Positions 27,401 through 32,092 of a stretch of DNA of 64,000 nt are shown in pieces. The DNA comes from JAJCYL01 sp965206015 (GTDB taxonomy: Bacteria; Bacteroidota; Bacteroidia; Cytophagales; Cyclobacteriaceae). A program made the translations under genes and the position numbers. The first letter of the stretch is position 1; every line of letters begins with the position of its first letter. The stretch lies in the NCBI GenBank assembly GCA_965206015.1, contig CBDBIW010000015.1, positions 496,001-560,000 on the forward strand, read 5' to 3'. The notes beneath the pieces are model-generated. The model was not told the origin of the DNA. It did not search any database and saw only the letters and a list, made by a program, of their open reading frames with translations.

Positions 27401-28296
27401 TGAGCTGTGAAGGGACTGCGAATTATGTTGACTTTGATGACCTGACCGTGACCCATACCGAGAGTGCGATTGTGCAGGGGGGTGGGTATTATCCTGGCGG
27501 TCTCTCTTTCGGTTCCTATAAAAGAGTAGGTAATCGGGCAAATAAATACCTCTATAATGGGAAAGAATTACAAGATGATCTTGATTTAAACCTTTTTGAT
27601 TATGGAGCTAGATTCTATGATCCTCAACTATTACGTTGGCATGCTATAGATCCTCACGCAGATAGATACACGAATTATTCACCATACAATTACGTATACA
27701 ATAATTTCCCAAATGCAGTTGACAGAGACGGTAGAGATGGTATTTTGATTGTGTTTCCTGATTATCCAATTGCTTATCAAGGTGAGAGTTATGACAATCT
27801 TGGTCATGCCGGAGTATTGCTGATAGACAATAAAACAGGGCTAACGAAGTATTATGAATATGGACGATATGACACATCTCAAGGAGAAGTTAACCATTAT
27901 AGAATCTCAGATGTTGTCATAGGACCAGACGGTAAACCTACTAGTGAATCCTTAGCAGTTGTATTTCAGGAGATATCAGAGGCATCTGGAAAAAGTGGTC
28001 GAATAGAGGGAGCATATGTTGAAAGTGATGATTTTGAAGCTATGCGAGAATATGCGCAGAATCTTTTTGGACTGAATAATGATCCAGACAGAGAGGGTTA
28101 TGATATATTCGGTAATAACTGTGGGACTTTTGCTTGTGATGTTCTTAATCAAGACGGAGAAGTTGCTGATAAGGCCCCTGGTATTTTAGACCCGAGACCA
28201 AACAGTATTATTGATGAATATCAGGATGTTTTTGATGGAGTGAGTTACGATCCAGAGACGGGAGCAGTGAAATACAGTGTGAACAAATCATACTGA
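21478..28296 (+). CDS. Rhs polymorphic toxin with C-terminal permuted papain-like domain
   Basis: 2272 residues. The N-terminus has a hydrophobic export segment (RFLLVVLWLITIPLLLMGQG at about 23-42). Residues 45-920 are PKD/Ig-like repeats. About 925-1060 is a DUF6443 domain (GKTIGLTNHVRAFAYKR ... STEYIDGLGRSIQSVAKRA). Rhs/YD repeats follow to about 1800, then a beta-rich segment and the Rhs core end (KYLYNGKELQDDLDLNLFDY GARFYDPQLLRWHAIDP) at about 2020-2075. The last 190 residues hold His2110 in LGHAGVLLID and Cys2215 in NNCGTFACDVL. The order His then Cys is that of permuted papain/NlpC-P60 folds. This is the likely toxin, a hydrolase on an amide or ester target. A putative immunity gene follows after 34 bp. 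Confidence 0.85.
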   Translation: MPLIMNSSNENIYPKFQSKLTSRFLLVVLWLITIPLLLMGQGGPSYSIFGPTSVAKDAINTFHINDLNNVVATSWSSTGASPQNPTPYTQSGQIKADFKWTSNGTKTINLIVTDASGNQSVSLTVYVGPPPTPPNPTVQSTSCGSAVLNVSGTKPDGISWYWQGKNSNGTSTGNGSGSTYTANQGAGTYYLRTRWNAADNAWSNSSSSVYASIQSSSSVSGLTVSGGGAFCGGTNEITLNSGTSFVSGVDYDLFRNGNYFGRRKSADEQVLGAQHILSYGTQGTGTYTIKLKNSACSYVQVGNSAVITTKSPTPITISASPSLLENCPGTAVTLTAGGGSGYSWSTGQQGSSITVYPTSGSSDVYTVTATDSGCGQTGEGQILVTGTNTVGTVSAPSGTGTRCAGAGTDNYSASAADANSYTWSLSPVEAGTINNSGTVTWNDSYVGTVTVSVTANGNCGSTSTGNKNVLVKALPDITDMSINGSTSCSLGPQTNIVHLRMLTTDMSNLVNPFPTNQTYQLIRINGGSETNVGVTKTWQDAGSAGTSYIIEFTNMGSGQFNVRTTAGTCSVNVASSPVDVIVNTAEVAYVPNVREVRNQTLCPGDEALLVLPTGSPSTKLYNADIGGFSFPSTNVGNEITVDLSGEQHLGGPFTYYVGLPSGSCVDEARIPVTVDYYATTPEPYFPAADKTACDGEQITFKVQSPVASYAYHWYDNTNTELQESPATSITFNLAVGSYQYFVEAVSSEGCTSPSRTALNGTINGLPTATIDPILVTVCPEIAPQLAAITEAGNSVKWFDKSNTLISTDIQPSFSLIAAGVTQKDYTLEVTHASNGCPNEDEVTVTKVSEDTYRPETVVEKLSNTSYRLDVKNPAAGYTFFWGDQTEGSSPMPRTESNAGIYDLLARNTSTGCLSQPGTAEILDLQPHIGKTIGLTNHVRAFAYKRSAAELTDESDINQVAQSTEYIDGLGRSIQSVAKRASKDTLDMVAPFEYDDLNRQPRSYLPYEATSNDGERKNLPYDEHHDFYNTNPPANIAGSYYGFNYQNIERSALARVDEQYAPGEPWVGKAGSESAQPIKSTRSSNDPGLVYQWEIVNDLPETTSSTHYGANSLYQTVTTDEASHQTMEFTDKQGQVVLKRVQVHESGTSPEQWADTYYVYDDFGNLRFVLPPKVFESGLPAGGFVVLNAPGWIQVPDHTTVNAYQGASYSISDGKKLTLGPGFSFSSSSSETFHAGPERTEINHLDDLAFQYRYDHRNRMIAKKVPGAAWVYMIYDKRDRLVLTQDGNQRINMQWAFTKYDALNRPIMTGIYTDSQSLDDLRTAAAGHTVWSETKTTDAVGYSYNLTYPTTVADSDLLTITYYDDYSFITNTDWDVENLIWPSQSCGCESTVKGQVTGAKTRNLASDTWLNSSTHYDDRYRVRQVFTENDAPGIDETTNTYSFNGNLLTTFTTHHGHDTVMVKRTFVYDHADRLSAVYHSLNGADSILLVANTYNEIGELTNKKLHSDDVGTTSRQSVDYNYNIRGWLTKINDPANATADQLFGMQLLYDNAPSPQYNGNIGQMKWSSPGDNVQEDYAFSYDPLNRLTAANYTGAISKDYDVNSISYDLNGNILGLQRDGKTGEAAYGLVDGLTYQYFGNQLTNVDDSEASTVGVDKNFKDGNEGSGKEYFYDPNGNMIKDANKGIADIDYNYLNLPEKITFETVGDSIKYIYDAAGIKLSQEVYKGGVLDKTTDYMGEFIYENDTLQLIQHEEGRITPGYDLANPDWHYQYHLKDHLGNVRLTFTSEPDTWDYPATFETEDATIDNLFFTNIEETRHTDALSDHDDPNYPGVENEVARVNGTRIVGPTTTIHVGPGDQVSAEVYAYYTATSGNSNTVTAAALIGALSSAYQATTGFAEASAVFTQDQTNILAAASGGSQGDVVPAAYLNYLYFDEDHALIRGGYVVIGEGANTHQLMELTGLPVFDEVGYVMVYVSCEGTANYVDFDDLTVTHTESAIVQGGGYYPGGLSFGSYKRVGNRANKYLYNGKELQDDLDLNLFDYGARFYDPQLLRWHAIDPHADRYTNYSPYNYVYNNFPNAVDRDGRDGILIVFPDYPIAYQGESYDNLGHAGVLLIDNKTGLTKYYEYGRYDTSQGEVNHYRISDVVIGPDGKPTSESLAVVFQEISEASGKSGRIEGAYVESDDFEAMREYAQNLFGLNNDPDREGYDIFGNNCGTFACDVLNQDGEVADKAPGILDPRPNSIIDEYQDVFDGVSYDPETGAVKYSVNKSY
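27217..27481 (+). repeat. 265-bp perfect direct repeat, copy 1 (inside the intact Rhs gene)
   Basis: These 265 bp encode residues 1914-2001 of the Rhs protein (GDVVPAAYLNYLYFDEDHAL ... YVDFDDLTVTHTES). They are identical, base for base, to 28907-29171. After 27481 the two sequences diverge sharply into different Rhs core ends and toxin tips. Confidence 0.97.
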
Positions 28297-28339
28297 CAGC
28301 AAATATTGAACTTACTGCAGAATCAAGAAGATGATGATA

Positions 28340-28813
28340 ATGAAGACAATTAAGATATTATCAATAGGGTTAATTGTTTTGTTAGCCTTTGGGTTTGCTG
28401 GATACAAATACATTAATTGGGCATTTAATCAGCCTTGTGATCCACCAGAGAGACCCGAAGGAGTTCCAATTGAAGCGAAGTGGTTTGGAGGTTGTGACGG
28501 AGGGTCATGGCTTGAGTTTGTTGAATATAGAAAAGATGAGAACAAGTATCGGTTTAGAATTTATCTTGATTATGTGGCAACAGTAATGCTTGATGCTGAT
28601 TACACTATAACTGAAGGTTGTTCAGCGACCAGTTATTCAAGAGATATATCTATCCTGAATAAAATTGGTCGAATAGAAAGCTATTTCAAGAAACTCTATT
28701 TTATTGACACACAGGAGTGTTATTTGAAACCAATATATCCGGCTAATGGTGGTGATTATTGGGAGATATTGAAAGAAGACACCACCGAATGGCAGAATCT
28801 TAAAGAAAAATAG
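28340..28813 (+). CDS. Putative immunity protein 1, membrane-anchored
   Basis: 157 residues from MKTIKILSIGLIVLLAFGFA; an ATG three codons earlier (28331) is also possible. One N-terminal membrane segment is followed by a periplasmic part with four or more cysteines (QPCDPPERPEGVP, WFGGCDGGSWLEF, ITEGCSATSY, DTQECYLKP). Its position 34-43 bp after the toxin gene, same strand and closed by a terminator, is the normal place for a cognate immunity gene. The membrane anchor suggests that protection acts on the periplasmic side, which fits a toxin delivered there. I infer the role from position and shape, not from a known motif. Confidence 0.6.
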   Translation: MKTIKILSIGLIVLLAFGFAGYKYINWAFNQPCDPPERPEGVPIEAKWFGGCDGGSWLEFVEYRKDENKYRFRIYLDYVATVMLDADYTITEGCSATSYSRDISILNKIGRIESYFKKLYFIDTQECYLKPIYPANGGDYWEILKEDTTEWQNLKEK

Positions 28814-28818
28814 AAATT

Positions 28819-28842
28819 AGACCCTGCTTCGGCAGGGTCTTT
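28819..28842 (+). terminator. Intrinsic terminator after immunity gene 1
   Basis: AGACCCTGC-TTCG-GCAGGGTCT forms a 9-bp GC-rich stem with a stable UUCG-type tetraloop, followed by TTT. It starts 5 bp after the stop codon of the immunity gene. Confidence 0.85.
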
Positions 28843-28904
28843 CATGAATAAGCAGCTTTGGTTTGGTAATCCCTGATTACCAAGTCCATGTAATCAAAGA
28901 TGCG
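28842..28904 (-). pseudogene. Tail fragment of a convergent xre-type regulator gene
   Basis: The minus strand reads IFDYMDLVIRDYQTKAAYS and stops at TGA 28842-28844. This aligns with the end of the longer regulator fragment at 30582-30839 (IFDIIDTYLKDAKTRAAYS). Only about 20 codons remain, because the sequence jumps at about 28905 into the repeated Rhs core segment. It marks the original right border of the first toxin-immunity module. Confidence 0.65.
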
Positions 28905-28906
28905 TT

Positions 28907-29171
28907 GCTTCGGGTGGATCGCAGGGTGATGTGGTTCCGGCGGCTTACCTCAACTACCTTTACTTCGATGAGGATCATGCGCTTATCAGAGGTGGTTATG
29001 TAGTGATTGGTGAAGGTGCTAATACGCATCAGTTGATGGAGCTTACGGGACTTCCGGTGTTTGATGAAGTGGGTTATGTGATGGTGTATGTGAGCTGTGA
29101 AGGGACTGCGAATTATGTTGACTTTGATGACCTGACCGTGACCCATACCGAGAGTGCGATTGTGCAGGGGG
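28907..29171 (+). repeat. 265-bp perfect direct repeat, copy 2 (start of the silent toxin cassette)
   Basis: Identical over all 265 bp to 27217-27481 and read in the same phase. The distance between copies is 1690 bp and covers toxin tip 1, immunity gene 1, the terminator and the xre tail. Crossing over between the copies would remove exactly these and join the big Rhs gene in frame to toxin tip 2. Confidence 0.97.
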
Positions 29172-30187
29172 ATAATTTTTACCCTTATGGATTGAGTTTT
29201 GGATCGTATCGAAGAATTGGGAATCAAGAGAATAAATTCTTGTTCAATGGTCTTTCAGAATTTGATGAGATGCTTGGGGTGCATCAAACACCAAACCGAT
29301 GGCTTGATCAGGCTTTAGGACGATTCTGGGGTATTGATGCAATGGCAGATATGTTGCCGAGTATTAGTCCAATGGCTTTTGGATTTAATAACCCGATCTT
29401 CTTCAACGATCCTTTGGGTTTGATGGGTATTCCCGGATGTGATGAGTGTTCTGATGACGCAGTTGTACTGGAAGGTATTACGGTTACAGCTACACCAATA
29501 CAATCAGTAGATTTTACAGCACTTCTCAATAGCCAGAACCCAATAGAGCGAAGTATTGGCATTGCTCATAAAAACAATGACAGACAATTTTTCAGGAATA
29601 TTTCCACTAATAAGACCATACATTTTAGCCACGGAGAATTTCTTAATGAGAAGCTAAGACCCAACAAGACAATTGATGCTTTAGGATTAATGTTTGCTGG
29701 TGGCATTGGGGGAGCTATGCTGGCGACAGTTGCTTCTCCGATATTGATTCAACAGATCGGTCAACAGGCATTAGAAAAAAGCGGCAGATTTGCTTTCGGT
29801 TTTGGTCAGGATGTCGGCATTCAGTTGGCCGCCGGAAATGGGTTACAAGATGTTGACTTTGCTGATGCTACCATTAATGGTGGTGTAACCGCTTTTGCTC
29901 CGGCAGGTCTAAATCCTGCACAGGTTTCTAAAGTGTTTTTTGCTTCTGAAATGGTCCAGGCAGCCATTGATTTTAAAATTTCTGTTGGAATACAAGGAGC
30001 GGGATTTGGTAAGGGAACCGTGGATATTGCTCACGATGCAGTTTTCGGAGGCCTTAGAGGTTTTGGCAACTTCCGAATGAACCAAGATGGTGCACAAAAG
30101 GCTGTAATAACTGTTATTAATGCTGCAACGGATTTTAGTACCACTTTAGTTGAAAGCCAGACCAGTAAACTGATCGGCAATGAATAA
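28931..30187 (+). CDS. Displaced (silent) Rhs C-terminal toxin fragment 2
   Basis: The open frame continues upstream to the repeat start at 28907 without an ATG; GTG 28931 is the first possible start, and it lies inside the Rhs core, so this is best read as a 3' fragment without its own start. Residues 1-80 are the repeated core. Next comes a different core end (ENKFLFNGLSEFDEMLGVHQ ... AFGFNNPIFFNDPLGLMG), then the motif AVVLEGITVTATP and a 230-residue tip. The tip has a glycine/alanine-rich hydrophobic stretch (LGLMFAGGIGGAMLATVASP) and later GGVTAFAPAGLNPAQVSKVF. I do not recognise the tip; a membrane-acting toxin is one guess. Its putative immunity gene overlaps the last 8 bases. Confidence 0.75.
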   Translation: MVPAAYLNYLYFDEDHALIRGGYVVIGEGANTHQLMELTGLPVFDEVGYVMVYVSCEGTANYVDFDDLTVTHTESAIVQGDNFYPYGLSFGSYRRIGNQENKFLFNGLSEFDEMLGVHQTPNRWLDQALGRFWGIDAMADMLPSISPMAFGFNNPIFFNDPLGLMGIPGCDECSDDAVVLEGITVTATPIQSVDFTALLNSQNPIERSIGIAHKNNDRQFFRNISTNKTIHFSHGEFLNEKLRPNKTIDALGLMFAGGIGGAMLATVASPILIQQIGQQALEKSGRFAFGFGQDVGIQLAAGNGLQDVDFADATINGGVTAFAPAGLNPAQVSKVFFASEMVQAAIDFKISVGIQGAGFGKGTVDIAHDAVFGGLRGFGNFRMNQDGAQKAVITVINAATDFSTTLVESQTSKLIGNE

Positions 30188-30545
30188 AAAAGATCGGAAA
30201 AATTGGATTTACATGGCTCTTATTCCGATAGCTTTTGTAATAGCTGGTATTTATCAGCAAATGGCAAAGACAGAACTATTGGAACTCCCTCAAAAATATG
30301 TTGTAGGTACAGTCATAGATAAGAGATATCCTTCAAGAGGAGAGCCGATAGTGCTTTATCAATATTCCTTTCGTGAGTTTGAATATCAACGAGAAGAAGC
30401 CGAAAGGAAAATCAAATTAGGTGGTCGTTACCTCGTTTCTATCCCAGAAGGACATGAAGACAATGGCTTCATTTTACTTGATTATCCTGTTCCAGAAGGT
30501 GTTAAGTCACCACCGTATGGATGGGACGAAATACCGGAATTTTAA
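30180..30545 (+). CDS. Putative immunity protein 2, membrane-anchored
   Basis: 121 residues (MNKKDRKNWIYMALIPIAFV IAGIYQQ), with one N-terminal membrane segment and a small, strand-rich extracytoplasmic part (YVVGTVIDKRYPSRGEPIVL ... EGHEDNGFILLDYPVPEGV). The start ATGAATAA overlaps the stop of toxin fragment 2, suggesting translational coupling. It shows no obvious similarity to immunity protein 1 beyond the single anchor, as expected for immunity to a different toxin. The role is inferred from its position. If it is transcribed from a promoter inside the cassette, the cell would be protected against kin carrying this toxin; no such promoter is evident. Confidence 0.6.
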   Translation: MNKKDRKNWIYMALIPIAFVIAGIYQQMAKTELLELPQKYVVGTVIDKRYPSRGEPIVLYQYSFREFEYQREEAERKIKLGGRYLVSIPEGHEDNGFILLDYPVPEGVKSPPYGWDEIPEF

Positions 30546-30554
30546 AGATTATGG

Positions 30555-30581
30555 AAGCCCAGCCGATGGGTTGGGCTTTTT
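30555..30581 (+). terminator. Intrinsic terminator after immunity gene 2
   Basis: AAGCCCAGCC-GATG-GGTTGGGCTT (one G-T pair) is followed by TTT. It begins 9 bp after the immunity stop codon and lies directly before the convergent xre tail, the same arrangement as behind immunity gene 1. Confidence 0.85.
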
Positions 30582-30839
30582 CTATGAATAGGCCGCTCTG
30601 GTTTTAGCATCTTTGAGGTAAGTATCAATGATGTCAAAGATTTTGGTTTTGGTATTGCCGTCCAGCTTCTCAATATCCTGAATCCTACGGATAGTGTTTT
30701 TATCATAAGAAGCGTACTCACCTTCACCTACCAGGAAGTCCAAAGAAACATCTAAGTAATCGGCCATCTTAGCGGCCACTTCAATAGACGGCTTCATCTC
30801 ATCCCGTTCGTATCTTCCCTTACATATTTCACAGGAAAT
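30582..30839 (-). pseudogene. 5'-truncated xre-family regulator
   Basis: The minus strand reads ICKGRYERDEMKPSIEVAAK MADYLDVSLDFLVGEGEY, then a helical tail (KTKIFDIIDTYLKDAKTRAA YS). The segment GRYERxEMKPS-x-EVAxKxADxLxVSLDxLVG is the second half of an HTH_3 (Cro/CI) domain and its linker. The first HTH helices are missing: in frame, a stop lies at 30840-30842. An internal ATG (30797) would give 71 residues lacking the DNA-recognition part. Regulators of this type often sit beside Bacteroidota Rhs modules; this one cannot bind DNA normally. Confidence 0.75.
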
Positions 30840-30874
30840 TCACATTTCCGAGTACGAAATTTGGTAATATTTAA

Positions 30875-31031
30875 CCATTATTTATTGCCGATTTGGCGGG
30901 AACAGTTTATGCTACTGCCTCTTCTACTAATAGTACTGATCCTGCGGCTTACCTCCATTACCTGGTTTTTGATGATGACTATAATTTGTTAAGCCAGGGT
31001 TCCGGTTTCAAACAAATCCCCGGAGGGAATC
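30875..31031 (+). pseudogene. Third Rhs core fragment, diverged
   Basis: The plus strand reads DLAGTVYATASSTNSTDPAA YLHYLVFDDDYNLLSQGSGF before running into the IS copy at 31032. It aligns with the repeated Rhs core (VVPAAYLNYLYFDEDHALIR GGYVVI) but is clearly diverged at protein and DNA level, so it came from a different Rhs gene. No start and no tip remain. The IS insertion at this point removed or displaced whatever toxin followed. Confidence 0.65.
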
Positions 31032-31775
31032 CAATAGTGTCCTAAACGATTCAAGGTAATATAGCCATCAGCCACCAAAGCAGGATAGCGCGAGATTGAG
31101 TGGCAGGAATCAAAGAGAACCCCCTGTTGCTGATTTTTGAGCCTGTCTGGTGGATGATCGAAGGGCTTATCGAGCCATTTTTTCAAATCAATCTTAACAA
31201 ACAAGTTCAGTCGTATAAATGCGATCAGATTGGAGAGTTGCCATCGGTATTTAGCTAATGCTTTGAGGAATTTCAAGATCAGAATAGTAATCAGAGCCGT
31301 CCAAACCTGTATCATAACTGCATTTTTGGTTGTCCCAATGAATGATTTAATGTGCAGTAGTTTGCCTGATCTCACGAAAGAAGACTTCAATCTGCCATCT
31401 GCTTTTGTAAAGCTCACCAATGGTGTTTGCTGTCCGGGACATTTGGTTAATGATCAGTTCTATGGTCTGATCATTGGTTTCATCGTATAGAGCGACCCTT
31501 CGCAATCGTTTTGGGTACTTGTCTTTAGATTGATTGCCTGTAAGCTCTATTAGCTCATCTTTGAGGATATGCTCATGTCGGTTATTGGGCAACCCATTGC
31601 TGATATCTCTTACCGATTGACTCTTAGAAAACTGACAGAATAACATCGAAACCAAATGCGTCCAGCTATCACAGCCCTTCTGATGTTTATCGGTCTGCTT
31701 TTCCTGTACTATTTTTTTGAAGGAGTTACGATTAATCTTAGAGATGATCTGAGAAAACAAATTTATAGTTGACAT
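31032..31775 (-). pseudogene. IS4-family (DUF4372) transposase, same deletion as copy 1
   Basis: It has the same N-terminal DUF4372 part, the same jump after DISNGL (about 31590) and the same frameshift after the region of the catalytic Glu. Asn replaces Asp in SKINRN and Val replaces Ile in NLFVKIDL relative to copy 1. Because both copies share the deletion, the shortened form itself must have been copied, by a transposase supplied from elsewhere or by duplication of the region. Here the C-terminal frame runs through the inverted repeat into the flanking Rhs fragment. Confidence 0.85.
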
Positions 31776-31864
31776 GCAGGGATGGGGTTTGTTGTGCAAC
31801 TCAAAGATAATTTGAGATACGGATTTCTTCCCTGCTATTTTTTTAAACGTTTAGGACGCTATTG
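31032..31864 (-). mobile_element. IS4-type internally deleted element, copy 2 (833 bp)
   Basis: It has the same 17-bp terminal inverted repeats (CAATAGTGTCCTAAACG / CGTTTAGGACGCTATTG) and the same length as copy 1, with five base differences and the same orientation. Left flank GGGAATC and right flank GTTGTGAATT show no target-site duplication. It interrupts the third Rhs fragment. Copies 1 and 2 together bracket the whole Rhs locus as direct repeats. Confidence 0.9.
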
Positions 31865-32029
31865 GTTGTGAATTATATCATTTAAGAAATCTTATGCAGC
31901 ATTAATTCTCAATTACACACAAATAATCCAAATTAAATTACGTTGTATAATAACGATCACCTCTGAAATAAGCTACCACAATTAGGCGTGTTTTTTGCCT
32001 CTTTCCTTTTTAAAATCCGTTTTTCAGTT

Positions 32030-32037
32030 TAAATTTG
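32030..32037 (+). promoter_or_regulatory. Possible Bacteroidota -7 promoter element (TAAATTTG)
   Basis: TAAATTTG fits the Bacteroidota -7 consensus TAnnTTTG and lies 56 bp before the SusC start. A TTTG at the usual -33 distance is not clear (a TTTTG occurs at 31993-31997, too far upstream), so this is a weak call. Confidence 0.35.
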
Positions 32038-32092
32038 CCGAACTGTCTACAATCATTTAATTTTTAATTTTTTTCACTTAAAACAGTACAAT

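Noticed and set aside
27136..27456. Long minus-strand frames in the Rhs repeat (also 28877-29227)
   Set aside because: They are antisense shadows of the Rhs core; their identity in both places follows from the 265-bp repeat.
28931..28933. GTG as a real start for toxin fragment 2
   Set aside because: The homologous frame continues upstream to the repeat border, the codon lies inside the Rhs core, and the product would lack any export signal. I treat it as a displaced fragment.
14260..31864. Composite transposon with target-site duplication
   Set aside because: The outer flanks (ATTTAAAAC at the left, GTTGTGAATT at the right) do not match, and neither copy has its own duplication, so transposition as one unit is not shown.
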